DNA of 36,466 nt from Candidatus Desulfatibia vada (lineage in GTDB: Bacteria; Desulfobacterota; Desulfobacteria; Desulfobacterales; UBA11574). Position 1 is the stretch's first letter; the number at the start of each line of letters is the position of its first letter. The position numbers and the translations under genes are program-made. The notes under the pieces are model-generated. The model was not told the DNA's origin. It did not search any database and saw only the letters and a list, made by a program, of their open reading frames with translations. Location of the stretch: the NCBI GenBank assembly GCA_014383215.1, contig JACNIG010000140.1, positions 1 through 36,466 on the forward strand. The letters are read 5' to 3'. This document shows positions 1 through 8,493 of this stretch, one piece after another.

Positions 1-1191
1 CTCCTTACCGTTATCATGAACATTCTGTCCAACGTTTGCCAAATCAACCGTGCCGCAATAATGCTCGTAAATGAGGAGGAAGGGTGTCTCGAATATCTTC
101 ACGGTTTGGATTTGAAAAACGAAGTTCCGGAGGAAATGAAAAATTACAGAGTTCCGCTTGAGCGGGTGAGCAATATCCTTGCAAGGGTTGTCGTTACAGG
201 GCTGCCGGAGTATGTACCTGAAGTAGAGAGTTCAAGCCTGAGAAAAGAAAATATTATGTTAGCTTATGGAAAACCTGCTTCAATATACGTCGTTCCCCTT
301 GTCATCCGCTCCAAGGTGATCGGGGTTATCGCCACGGATGCGGTTGATGAAAAAGGTGTGCCCAAAGAAACCCGGGAAACGCTGGAAGTCTTTGCGCCCC
401 AGATCGCCATTGCCATTGAAAACGCAAGGCTTTACAGCAGGCTCCAGGAGCAGATGCAGGAACTCAAACGATCGAATGCCCTGCTTAGCCGCACGGAAAA
501 ATTCTCCTTTTTGGGGAACCTGGCCGCCAGACTGGCCCATGAAATCAAGAATCCCTTGACAGCAATCGGCACATTTTTTCAGATGTTTCCCAGCAGATAC
601 AATGACGAAGAATTCAGAAATGACTTTTATAAAATTGCAATGGAAGAAACAAAAAGGGTGAATAATCTTATTACAGAGCTGCTTGATTTGGTCAATACAA
701 GAGAAGCCCATTTTGAATTAAGCAATCTCCATGACCTGATTGGAAAAATGATTCTGCTGGTCTCGCCGCAGACAAATGCCAAGGAAATTATTGTCGAGCT
801 TAAATTTGATCCAAATATCGAACTGGTCTGGATGGATGCTGAAAAGATGAAACAGGTTATTCTAAATCTCCTTTCAAATGCGGTCGAAATTACTCCTGAG
901 GGGGGAAGGATCGAGCTTGCGACCCGAAAAGATAACGAGAAGGGCAAGCCGGCCATGATTCGAATCGAGATCCAAGATAACGGTTCCGGGATTCCTCAAG
1001 ATATTATTGATAAAATTTTTGATCCTTATTTTACCACTAAACACAAGAGTATTATGCACAGTGGTACCGGACTCGGACTTTTTATCGCCCATCAGCACAT
1101 GCAGGATCATGGTGGAACTATAGATGTAAGAAGCAAAGTCAAAGAAGGGACAACGTTTACACTGACACTTCCGGTATCTCATACCGCCTGA
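1..1191 (+). CDS. GAF-domain sensor histidine kinase (5' truncated by window edge)
   Basis: Cytoplasmic sensor kinase fragment. The frame is open from the first base, so the gene begins before the window. Counting from the first in-frame ATG (base 16), residues 1-140 form a GAF domain and a short coiled coil follows to about 160. The HisKA H-box LAHEIKNP has the phospho-acceptor His at 175. The ATPase domain has its N-box Asn at 288, G1 DNGSG at 321-325, F-box FDPYFTTK at 335-342 and G2 GTGLGL at 350-355, so all catalytic boxes are present. No transmembrane segment or receiver domain is seen in the visible part. The ligand and partner regulator cannot be told. The downstream kinase gene is convergent, so there is no shared operon on that side. 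Confidence 0.9.
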   Translation, partial: LLTVIMNILSNVCQINRAAIMLVNEEEGCLEYLHGLDLKNEVPEEMKNYRVPLERVSNILARVVVTGLPEYVPEVESSSLRKENIMLAYGKPASIYVVPLVIRSKVIGVIATDAVDEKGVPKETRETLEVFAPQIAIAIENARLYSRLQEQMQELKRSNALLSRTEKFSFLGNLAARLAHEIKNPLTAIGTFFQMFPSRYNDEEFRNDFYKIAMEETKRVNNLITELLDLVNTREAHFELSNLHDLIGKMILLVSPQTNAKEIIVELKFDPNIELVWMDAEKMKQVILNLLSNAVEITPEGGRIELATRKDNEKGKPAMIRIEIQDNGSGIPQDIIDKIFDPYFTTKHKSIMHSGTGLGLFIAHQHMQDHGGTIDVRSKVKEGTTFTLTLPVSHTA

Positions 1192-1317
1192 CGTTAATCC
1201 CTTGAGTTAAAACTCAATGTGTCAGTTGTTTGTTGTCCGTTGTCAGTTGTAAATCTAACTCGGTTTATCCGGCGTTATGATAACGCTTTGGCTGAAGATT
1301 TATAAATCAAGACTTTA

Positions 1318-1393
1318 AATTTGAATTCCCCGCTGCTTGTCGAAGCGAGGCGTAGATCCGGCCTACCGGGGCAGCGCGGGATGAATTCAAATT
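1318..1393. repeat. Palindromic repeat, family 1 copy A
   Basis: Inverted-repeat element. Outer arms AATTTGAATTC (1318-1328) and GAATTCAAATT (1383-1393) are perfect complements. The arms continue inward as CCCGCTGC against GCAGCGCGGG. The core contains GCGTAGATCC, which resembles the cores of the copies near 33.3 and 33.4 kb. It lies between two convergent genes. Confidence 0.6.
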
Positions 1394-1426
1394 GGGATAG
1401 GAATTTTAGCATTTCACCAAACTGAT

Positions 1427-1480
1427 CCCGTCCCGCTGAAAGCGGGACGGGAGTTTCATAAAATCGTAACACGATTTTAT
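1427..1480 (-). terminator. Two consecutive hairpins at the 3' end of the hybrid kinase gene
   Basis: Two perfect hairpins. CCCGTCCCGCT pairs with AGCGGGACGGG around a GAA loop (1427-1451). ATAAAATCGT pairs with ACGATTTTAT (1458-1480), and the latter overlaps the stop codon of the minus-strand kinase. There is no clean U-tract, so these may be mRNA 3'-end stabilisers or a bidirectional termination region rather than a textbook terminator. Confidence 0.45.
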
Positions 1481-4107
1481 TCTTTGTCAAGAATTTCCCT
1501 TAGTTTCTCTGACAGCTCCCTAATATTGAAAGGTTTCTGGATAAAGCCATCGCAACCCCGGGCCAGTATCTCTGTGGCCTGACCATTGATACTATAACCA
1601 CTTGACAGCAGCACCTTGATTTTGGGATTGATCTTTTTAAGCATATCATACGTTTCGCCACCGTCCATCTTCGGCATAATCATATCCAGGATGACCATGT
1701 CAATCTTGTCTCGATTTTTGTTATATATCTCTAAGGCCTCATTCCCACTCCCGGCTATCAAAACCTTATAGCCTAGTTTCTCCAGCAACCGCTTGCCAAC
1801 GTCAATAATCATTTCCTCATCATCCACCAGGAGAACTGTTTCAGACCCTTTTAGTATGTCTTTTTCTATTTCTTTCTTTGCTATAATCTCCTTTTCTGTG
1901 ACTGGGAGATGGATGGTAAAGGTTGTTCCTCTTCCCTTCTCGCTATAGACATTTATGAAGCCGCCATGATTCTTGACAATCCCATATACAGAAGCTAATC
2001 CTAAACCTGTACCCCTGCCCATTGTTTTTGTTGTATAGAATGGATCAAATATCCTTTGCTGGGTCGCTTTGTCCATGCCAACCCCGTTGTCGGTTACAGA
2101 GAGTTTTACATATTTTCCAGGTTTCATTTCAAAGAGCTTTGTGTAATGTTCGTCAAGACTTACATTTTCTGTTTGGATGTAAATATTACCACCTCCGGGC
2201 ATCGACTGCCAGGCATTGACATATAGGTTCAACAGCACCTGTTCTATCTGCCTCTGATCGACCTCTATCGCCCAAAGATTTTGTTCATATTTTCCACTAA
2301 TAGTGATCTCTTTTCTAGTACGGCCAAACATACGGTTTTGTCTTTTGACAAGATCGTTTAAGTCTGTGGGTTTGACCTCATATTTTCCGCCCCTGACAAA
2401 ACCCAGAAGCTGTTTGGTAAGAGCTGCTGCATTTTGAACATATTCTTCTATTCCTTTCAGATTTTCAAAATCCGGGGAGGTAGAGTCCTTATCCATTAAC
2501 ATCAGAGAGGCGTGTCCCTGGATGCCCATAAGGAGGTTGTTAAAGTCGTGCGCAATTCCGCCCGCCAAAGTGCCGACTGATTTCATCTTGTGAGCTTGAA
2601 GGAGCTGTGTTTCAAGTTCCTTTCTTAGTTTTTCAGCAAGCTTTCGTTCAGTTACATCTCTGGCAATACCTCGGAATCCAATGGCTTGATTATTTGAATC
2701 TCTTATTAAAGATGCCAAAGACTCAACGAAAACCTTAGAATCGTCCTTTCTGATGAGTTCAAGATTGATTGTTTTTGTAGTTTTACCTGATTGGTAAATT
2801 TCCTTTAAGGCTTGATAAATTTTCTCGGCAGTTCCTGCGTCCATGACCTGGCGGTGTTGCATGCCGATTAATTCGTATTTTGAATAACCAAGTATATTGC
2901 ACATCGAACTATTGAAAAAGGTAAAGTATCCGTTCATATCCACCTCAAAATATCCATCTTCGATGCTCTCGAGTACAGTTCGATATTTATCCTCACTCTC
3001 CCCCAGCGCCTCCTCGGCCAGCTTTTTCGATGTTAAATTTATCACATTTCCCATACAAGCCTTTTGCCCATTGTAATTGATAATTGTAGCAAAAGTTTCC
3101 AACCATAGCAGTTCGCCGTTTTTTTGTAATGCTCGAAACTCGTAATTTGTTGCATGATTAACACCACTGGCTCTGGCCATCTCTCTTTCTTCGACCATCT
3201 TACGATCTTCAGGGTGCACAAAATCCCAAAATTTTTTCCCGATCATTTCCTTTTTAGAATAATTCAGCAACGTTGATAGGCAATCATTTACATACGCAAT
3301 TACTCCGTCATGGTGGATGAATATTCCAGTCAAGGATTGATCGGTTAAGGCCCTGTATCTCTCTTCAGATTGAATAAGATTGCCTATAAGTTGATCTCGG
3401 TCTTGAACCGCAACTTCATAGTCAACTACCAGATCCTTGCTGATGATTTTTAAAACCCATCTGAGCATACGTTTAAACAGGTTTGGCTTTTTCTTCCAGG
3501 TCATTTGAAAGACGCAATACTCGTCACCATCAACGATGCATTTGGTTTCCTCACATTTAACATCTGCCGCCCCTGTTATTTTGGCTATACCTGTATAGAT
3601 CCCCAGGTTCCAGTTGCAGATATCTTTTGTTGGTCGAAAATTCGGGCGGTAACGGAGTTCAAATGTAGATGAATTGTCTGTTAACTCAGAGAGTTTTACC
3701 TCCTTTGTTCTGTTGAAGCGTGCATTGAGCTTTGCTGCCTGCTTACAAACATATTTGGTGCTAAATATTCTGCTTACAAAAAAGCTGCTCTTGGTAAAAT
3801 GTCCGACGGCAGCCTTCTCGCCCGCTTTAATAAGGGAGCTTGAACCACCAACAACGCTCCTAACATTTGCAAACAAAACAACGGAGAATCCATAAGAAAC
3901 CCAGTAGGCGGAGTCCGTTAAGTGGTGTTTCTGGATCGGTATTAGCCTTGACGGGTTTTTATTATCTGCAACAAGATATCTTTTATTATTAACCAGGCCG
4001 CTAAAAACCTGCCGAATCCCATCATCTCCATAATGCTCCTGCAGGTAACCCAGCAATCCTATAAAATTTGCGCAACTTACATCTTTATTCATCAACATTT
4101 TGGTCAC
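1477..4107 (-). CDS. V4R-sensor hybrid histidine kinase (V4R-PAS-PAS-HisKA-HATPase-REC)
   Basis: A hybrid kinase of 876 residues with no membrane segment. Residues 1-205 form a sensor ending in a V4R-like cysteine-rich segment: CNWNLGIYTG near 164-173, then E186-x-x-x-C190 and Gly-Asp...C198. PAS domains span about 245-360 and 370-490. The H-box GGIAHDFNN has His 520, DNGVG is at 673-677, GTGLGL at 699-704, and the C-terminal receiver has the phospho-acceptor Asp 808 and Lys 858. The sensor is paralogous to the kinase at 9711-11387. The listed start is GTG, but an ATG three codons in is equally possible. The ligand is unknown; V4R domains generally bind small hydrophobic or metal-bound ligands. 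With its own receiver it probably passes phosphate to a separate phosphotransfer protein or acts by itself. Confidence 0.85.
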   Translation of the reverse strand: MTKMLMNKDVSCANFIGLLGYLQEHYGDDGIRQVFSGLVNNKRYLVADNKNPSRLIPIQKHHLTDSAYWVSYGFSVVLFANVRSVVGGSSSLIKAGEKAAVGHFTKSSFFVSRIFSTKYVCKQAAKLNARFNRTKEVKLSELTDNSSTFELRYRPNFRPTKDICNWNLGIYTGIAKITGAADVKCEETKCIVDGDEYCVFQMTWKKKPNLFKRMLRWVLKIISKDLVVDYEVAVQDRDQLIGNLIQSEERYRALTDQSLTGIFIHHDGVIAYVNDCLSTLLNYSKKEMIGKKFWDFVHPEDRKMVEEREMARASGVNHATNYEFRALQKNGELLWLETFATIINYNGQKACMGNVINLTSKKLAEEALGESEDKYRTVLESIEDGYFEVDMNGYFTFFNSSMCNILGYSKYELIGMQHRQVMDAGTAEKIYQALKEIYQSGKTTKTINLELIRKDDSKVFVESLASLIRDSNNQAIGFRGIARDVTERKLAEKLRKELETQLLQAHKMKSVGTLAGGIAHDFNNLLMGIQGHASLMLMDKDSTSPDFENLKGIEEYVQNAAALTKQLLGFVRGGKYEVKPTDLNDLVKRQNRMFGRTRKEITISGKYEQNLWAIEVDQRQIEQVLLNLYVNAWQSMPGGGNIYIQTENVSLDEHYTKLFEMKPGKYVKLSVTDNGVGMDKATQQRIFDPFYTTKTMGRGTGLGLASVYGIVKNHGGFINVYSEKGRGTTFTIHLPVTEKEIIAKKEIEKDILKGSETVLLVDDEEMIIDVGKRLLEKLGYKVLIAGSGNEALEIYNKNRDKIDMVILDMIMPKMDGGETYDMLKKINPKIKVLLSSGYSINGQATEILARGCDGFIQKPFNIRELSEKLREILDKE

Positions 4108-4557
4108 TAGCCGTCTTTATAACTCAAGTTTTTAAAATTTACATCAAGCCTGCCCTGGCGCGACGCGATTGTAAGAAACTATAGTATAGCATATTATAGT
4201 ATGATCTGATGAGATTAATCTAACTACTTATTTTAAATTTTTCAATGTGCAGCCAATTTTTTTCCATTTTGTACTGTTCAATAATGATTATGACGGAACA
4301 GACCGGAACAAAAACATCATCCTTTTTATCACGGTATGCACAGACCTTTTCAACAACTATTTGCTTGATATTTGCCATGGTTGCCATATTTTTCAGTTTC
4401 AAGAAGTCGTGAAAAAAACTCGCCGGCATTGCTCTATGCTAACAAATATCATCAATTCTTTTTGATTATATGGAATAATATTTTCAATATGTTATTGACA
4501 TTCATTGCCAAACAGGATACGGCAGACTTTCGGTTTTCTTAGTACTGATAGTTTTTA
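4108..4557. other. Intergenic stretch without a supported gene
   Basis: About 450 bases upstream of both the minus-strand V4R kinase and the regulator stub. The DNA is AT-rich. A TTGACA hexamer lies at 4495-4500 but has no convincing -10 partner. A 69-codon minus-strand frame exists (4220-4429); nothing in it is recognisable and it lacks a clear ribosome-binding site. Confidence 0.4.
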
Positions 4558-4620
4558 ATGTGCAAAATTGTGCTCATTGACGACTACGAAACCGTTCTAC
4601 CCATGACCACACCATCTTAA
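4558..4620 (+). pseudogene. Truncated response-regulator receiver stub
   Basis: An ATG at 4558 opens a 20-codon frame reading MCKIVLIDDYETVLPM and ending at TAA 4618-4620. The segment KIVLIDDYETV is the typical beta1 strand and acidic pair of a CheY-like receiver. Nothing after it continues the domain. Only 20 bases later begins an inverted-repeat element, so this looks like the first part of a response regulator whose remainder was lost. Confidence 0.5.
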
Positions 4621-4640
4621 TGAATATTTAAAGATCATTT

Positions 4641-4892
4641 TGATGGCGTCGCAAAAAGTCCCATCTACTGCCTTGTAGTATTTCTGCAGAGACTCGGCAT
4701 ACTACATGTATGGCCTTGTTCCTGAAAAAATACTACGCTTTTTTATCCCGCCGGGGTTTGGCGGGGGTATATGAACCTTGGTCGCCTACGGCGCCGCCAA
4801 AGGCGGGTAAACCTTTTTACCTTGGCACGGCGTAGCTATGCGAAGACGGCTTAGCCATCTAAAATTGAATTCGGGACTTTTTACGAGATCAT
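4641..4892. mobile_element. MITE-like element with terminal inverted repeats
   Basis: The left end (4641-4662), ending in GCAAAAAGTCCC, is an inverted copy of the right end GGGACTTTTTACGAGATCA (4873-4891), with one short indel and a substitution. The roughly 230 bases between them encode nothing recognisable but contain further short palindromes, including GGCGTAGCTATGCGAAGACGG at 4829-4849. No transposase is present, so it would be non-autonomous. The right-end sequence recurs near 13.8 kb and 33.65 kb. Confidence 0.45.
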
Positions 4893-4986
4893 TATTTTTT
4901 GTCCAATTTTTCTGCAAACTCGATTTTATCTGCAAGCTCGATGATTTTTGGATTTAATCATAAGGTACATCGGGGGAGGGCTTGTT

Positions 4987-5964
4987 ATGAAGATTAATTT
5001 AAGTTCTTTTTTGCAATGGCGTTTTAACATTTATATATTCGAAAAACTGGGGTGGCGAATCACCTTCTTTTATATAAGTATCCTGGGGAAATTATATTTT
5101 TTCTTTAATAGAAAAGAAAACTGGCAAATCAAAAAGGCTGTTAATACCGTTTTTGAGGATCGTAAAAGCAGATTTGAAATAAGCTCTATTACAAGTAATG
5201 TTTTCAAGGGGATATTATCCCATTACTATGAAAAATTATTTAATGCCTATTGCAATTCTGAAACACTGCGAAATTTTGTCGAAACACACATGGAAAGTGA
5301 AGGCATGGAAGCCATAAAACAAGGGCTTTCCAGAGGTAAGGGTGTACTGTTGGTTACAGGACATTACGGGGGAGTTGAACTCATTCCGGCTTTCTTAGGG
5401 GCCAATAATTATCAGGTCACTATTGTCGCGAAATTCAAAACAGAAGATTTGCGCAACAAATCAATACGGCAAGCAAAAAAGTTTTCAACAAAAATCATTG
5501 ACGCAGACAATACACCCAACATCATGAAAGCCGTATGCAAACACTTAAAAGAAAACCGCATCGTTATCACTCAATGCGACGAAATCGAAGAGTGGAAACC
5601 AGGCCGAAAGGATTGCATTTCTTTTCTGGGAAAACCGGTCCTGCTGGATAGAACCATAGATATTTTAGCCAAACGGTGCTGCGCGGCCGTGGTTTTTGGT
5701 GTGATGCACAGAGAGTATAACCATCGATACAAATTCATCGCAACTTCACTGGAAGAAATGGCCAAACAGTCTCAGCGGTCCCAAGACATCTCTATTGGAG
5801 CTTTGGTGTTACAATTTATGGAACATTATATTTACAAATACCCGGAAGGATGGTATCAGTGGAAAAAATATCCGGTACTCGATATATTTGAACCTGCCGG
5901 AATGAGACTTGAAGCTCCGCTAGCGCTCCCGCTGCCGGAACCTTCCTTTGGCAGAGTTTATTGA
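4987..5964 (+). CDS. LpxL/HtrB-type lysophospholipid acyltransferase family protein
   Basis: Membrane-associated acyltransferase of about 325 residues, the usual length for the lipid A acyltransferase family. The catalytic HX4E motif is GHYGGVE, with His 126 and Glu 131 counted from the ATG at 4987. That ATG is preferred over the one 39 bases upstream because a strong GGGGGAGGG lies 7-8 bases before it. The block DEIEEWKPGRKDCISFLGKP, followed by an ILAKR helix, matches the family's second conserved region. The family moves acyl chains from acyl-ACP or acyl-CoA to a lipid acceptor. The neighbouring epimerase-like and PP-loop genes suggest a dedicated small pathway rather than housekeeping lipid A synthesis, but the acceptor is unknown. 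Confidence 0.8.
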   Translation: MKINLSSFLQWRFNIYIFEKLGWRITFFYISILGKLYFFFNRKENWQIKKAVNTVFEDRKSRFEISSITSNVFKGILSHYYEKLFNAYCNSETLRNFVETHMESEGMEAIKQGLSRGKGVLLVTGHYGGVELIPAFLGANNYQVTIVAKFKTEDLRNKSIRQAKKFSTKIIDADNTPNIMKAVCKHLKENRIVITQCDEIEEWKPGRKDCISFLGKPVLLDRTIDILAKRCCAAVVFGVMHREYNHRYKFIATSLEEMAKQSQRSQDISIGALVLQFMEHYIYKYPEGWYQWKKYPVLDIFEPAGMRLEAPLALPLPEPSFGRVY

Positions 5965-5985
5965 CGGGTATTTGTATATTTTGAA

Positions 5986-6020
5986 TTCAAACTCCCTGTA
6001 GCTTGCTGCAGGGAGTTTGA
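5986..6020 (+). terminator. Long hairpin after the acyltransferase gene
   Basis: AAACTCCCTGTAGC (5989-6002) pairs with GCTGCAGGGAGTTT (6005-6018) around a TT loop. One pair is a G-U wobble, and the stem extends outward by two or three pairs. It starts about 20 bases after the stop codon. No U-run follows, so termination is not certain. The arm sequence resembles a core-deleted version of the palindromic family at 33.3-33.5 kb. Confidence 0.5.
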
Positions 6021-6086
6021 GTTATTGGTTCTTACTTCCAACCGGGCCAAACGATCATCATATGGGACGAATAGAAGCGAAAAACA

Positions 6087-7253
6087 GTGCAAATTAACAA
6101 AATCAGAGTACATCATATAAAGCTCCCTTTTGCATTCGATTTTTCTCATTCCTTAAGGAAAAGATCTTCAGCTAAGAACGTTATTGTCGAAATAATTGCC
6201 GAACAGGGCAAAATAAAAGGATACGGAGAAGGTGCTCCGAGATCTTACGTGACCGGGGAGTCACAAGATAGTGCGGTTAAAAGCATTCAGCGTTTCTTAA
6301 AGAAAAGTACTTTTCCCTGGGATTTGAATGATGTTTCTCAAATCCGGGATTTTGTTGACAGCCTTTCCAAAGACAAGGATCATAATGCTGCAATTTGCGC
6401 TCTTGAAACAGCCCTACTGGATGCTTTAGGGAAACGTCAGAACAGATATATTATGGACTATTTCTCTCAAGATTTTATTGCCGGAGATGTCTATTATGGC
6501 GTCTCAATCCCACTTGCCGACAAACAAACAGTATCGAAATTATGTCAATTATCCAGAAAGATGAACATCAGCAAGTTACGGCTGAAACTGGGAAAAGACT
6601 TCGAACAAAACAAAGCCATCATTGAAACCGTGCACTCGGTGTTTGGCAAAGATTGTGATCAAAGAGCGGACATCAATTGCTCATGGGACAAAAAGCTGGC
6701 CTTTAAACATATATCTCTGATAGAAAAATACAAAATCAGGGTTGTTGAACAGCCTATGGCCCTGGACGATCCTGACGTGGCCGATTTCGCCGGGGCTATG
6801 CAGGCTTCCGGTGTGGTTCTGATGGCCGATGAGTCGGCCTGCTCCTTAAGCGATGTAAAAAAAATTGCCAAAGAAGGCTATTATAAAATGGTAAACGTAA
6901 GACTATCCAAATGCGGCGGATTTAGAAAGTCTCTCGAGATAATTGACTATTTACGGTCGAACAAAATTTCTTTCCAGACCGGATGCCATCTTGGCGAGTC
7001 CGGTGTTCTTTCCGCTGCCGGCAGGGTGCTGTGTTTGCTCTGCCGCGATGCCGTTTACTATGACGGTTCTTATGATAACTACCTGTTAAAGGAAAATATT
7101 ACCCGTGAAAATGTAACTTTCGGCCCCGGCGGCAAAGCGGGTCCTCTAACCGGTTCCGGTTTGGGTGTCAAAGTAAGCGCTCAAAGCTTAGCGCGCTTGA
7201 GTAAAGGCGCCACCACCGCAACCGTATTAAACCCTAATTTTAATAGGAATTAA
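6087..7253 (+). CDS. Enolase-superfamily enzyme, muconate-lactonizing / dipeptide-epimerase-like
   Basis: A 388-residue protein with an N-terminal capping domain (about 1-130) and an enolase TIM barrel. The metal ligands visible are Asp 195 (in DIN), Glu 221 (in VEQP) and Asp 248 (in ADES). The base on one face is Lys 275 (VRLSKCGG). The usual KxK motif on the other face reads R165-L-K167, so the second Lys is kept and the first is Arg. The C-terminal FGPGGKAGPLTGSGLGV motif is normal for the subgroup. Members epimerise dipeptides or dehydrate or cyclise acids; which of these applies cannot be read from sequence. The start is GTG with a weak upstream purine stretch. The PP-loop gene begins two bases after the stop, implying co-translation. 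Confidence 0.8.
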   Translation: MQINKIRVHHIKLPFAFDFSHSLRKRSSAKNVIVEIIAEQGKIKGYGEGAPRSYVTGESQDSAVKSIQRFLKKSTFPWDLNDVSQIRDFVDSLSKDKDHNAAICALETALLDALGKRQNRYIMDYFSQDFIAGDVYYGVSIPLADKQTVSKLCQLSRKMNISKLRLKLGKDFEQNKAIIETVHSVFGKDCDQRADINCSWDKKLAFKHISLIEKYKIRVVEQPMALDDPDVADFAGAMQASGVVLMADESACSLSDVKKIAKEGYYKMVNVRLSKCGGFRKSLEIIDYLRSNKISFQTGCHLGESGVLSAAGRVLCLLCRDAVYYDGSYDNYLLKENITRENVTFGPGGKAGPLTGSGLGVKVSAQSLARLSKGATTATVLNPNFNRN

Positions 7254-7255
7254 CA

Positions 7256-8071
7256 ATGAAATCAGATTTTGGTTATCCTTGTTGGAAAGAAGAACACAAA
7301 TCTATACTAAAAAACCTTGTTGGTAAAAACATTAAGATGTTGTTTTCAGGAGGCAAGGACTCGTCTGTCGTTATGTATTTTATCTCGAAAGCAGCAAAAG
7401 AATTCGGATTCGACTTTACGGCCCATGCAGGAGCATTTCCTGTTAGTAGATATACTGACACAGAAAAAAAAAGAATTGAATCATATTGGATTAAACGGCG
7501 TGTAAATATAACTTGGTATGATATAGCAAAAACGGATGACCACCTAAGAAGTTCAGAAAACCCATGCCTTATATGTCAAGAGGAGAGAAAAAAGTTACTT
7601 AAGGACATTTTGACCAGCTCAATAGACGACTGGGAGAACCTCGTCCTAATCGTATGCTTCTCCCTCTGGGACATCGTCAGTTACACCTTAGAGCAGTTGC
7701 TGGGTGATATTCTTTCTGATTCTGAACAACAGATCGGTATCGAAAGTAACAAACGGTTTAAGGAAACAGCCCAGCGTTTTTATCCTATCATCAAGATGAA
7801 GGAAGGATATACTGTTTTCAGGCCTTTAATCAAGTACAACAACGATGATATCTTTAAAATCATAACCCAAGAAGGTATTCCGCTAATCTCGATCCCTTGC
7901 GAGTTCAAAGACTTAAGGCCAAAGAGAATTCTAGAAAAATACTACGAAAAAATGGGGTTGCGATTTAATTACAATCAACTGCTTGCTTTTGCCAAACAAT
8001 CACTTAACCTCCCTGACATTTCTTCTTATTCAGCCATTGCCAAAGAAGACTATTTTCTCGACATTTTTTAA
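7256..8071 (+). CDS. TtcA-like PP-loop ATPase (N-type ATP pyrophosphatase), possible Fe-S sulfur-transfer enzyme
   Basis: A 271-residue protein. The PP-loop SGGKDS is at 31-36 and binds ATP for adenylation. Cys 104 and Cys 107 (CLIC) with Cys 215 (SIPCEF) occupy the order and approximate spacing of the three [4Fe-4S] ligands in TtcA/TtuA tRNA thiolases. The segment FRPLIKYNNDDIFKI matches the TtcA 'IRPL..v.e.di' block. In place of the usual HHxDD the sequence reads CFSLWD, so it is a divergent member. It overlaps no gene but starts two bases after the enolase gene, with AGGA upstream. In this context a role in adding sulfur or an amide to the product of the neighbouring enzymes is conceivable; tRNA thiolation is the alternative. 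Confidence 0.7.
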   Translation: MKSDFGYPCWKEEHKSILKNLVGKNIKMLFSGGKDSSVVMYFISKAAKEFGFDFTAHAGAFPVSRYTDTEKKRIESYWIKRRVNITWYDIAKTDDHLRSSENPCLICQEERKKLLKDILTSSIDDWENLVLIVCFSLWDIVSYTLEQLLGDILSDSEQQIGIESNKRFKETAQRFYPIIKMKEGYTVFRPLIKYNNDDIFKIITQEGIPLISIPCEFKDLRPKRILEKYYEKMGLRFNYNQLLAFAKQSLNLPDISSYSAIAKEDYFLDIF

Positions 8072-8073
8072 CC

Positions 8074-8268
8074 ATTGATGAATTTTTGCTCAATGAAAAT
8101 ATTACCCGGGAAAATGTTTCTTTTGGATCAGGCGGTAAAGCAGGGCCTCTAACCGGTCCTGGTCTGGGGGTCGAGGTAAATCGTCAAAACCTGGCACGCC
8201 TGAGTGAAACATCCGAATCCATGACCCGCCCTGCAACCCTGAAACACGGTTTTTTGCTCCGGAACTAA
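8074..8268 (+). pseudogene. Duplicated C-terminal remnant of the enolase-superfamily gene
   Basis: The frame starting right after the PP-loop stop reads IDEFLLNENITRENVSF and then GGKAGPLTGPGLGVEV, ending in a TAA. By hand alignment 33 of 45 residues equal the tail of the enolase-like protein from residue 328, and both end in Arg-Asn-stop. The homology begins within a few bases of the PP-loop stop codon at 8071. Only the last ~60 codons exist, so no functional enzyme is encoded, although a TTG at 8086 could in principle start a 60-residue peptide. The DNA is clearly diverged between the copies, so the duplication is not recent. Confidence 0.75.
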
Positions 8269-8432
8269 CATCAAATTCCAATATTCAATCGTTCGACCCA
8301 GAGGCTCTCAACAGGTGACCAAACCTTCCAGGTCGAGAGATTGTTTGGATTTTTGAATTTCGGTTATTGTGATTTGTTTGATATTTGATGTTTGTTATTT
8401 GGAATTTAACTTACTACATTTGAGCTTAGGTG

Positions 8433-8475
8433 CACCCCTATGGGGTGAAATCAAAGCCTGGCCCTCTGGACCAGG
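8433..8475 (-). terminator. Paired hairpins downstream of the receiver-cyclase gene
   Basis: CACCCC-TAT-GGGGTG (8433-8447) is a perfect hairpin. CCTGGCCC-TCT-GGACCAGG (8457-8475) is an 8-bp stem with one mismatch. Read on the minus strand they follow the cyclase stop at 8494, and the second is followed by CTTTGATTT. This is plausibly the end of the kinase-cyclase transcript. Confidence 0.4.
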
Positions 8476-8493
8476 ATATTTACTAAAAACCGC

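Noticed and set aside
4220-4429. 69-codon minus-strand frame upstream of the V4R hybrid kinase
   Set aside because: No recognisable motif and no ribosome-binding site; its AT-rich context allows chance frames of this length.
4893-4955. Short minus-strand frame reading LNPKIIELADKIEFAEKLDKK-like sequence beside the MITE-like element
   Set aside because: It looks protein-like but is only ~21 codons between two stops; too little to call a gene relic.
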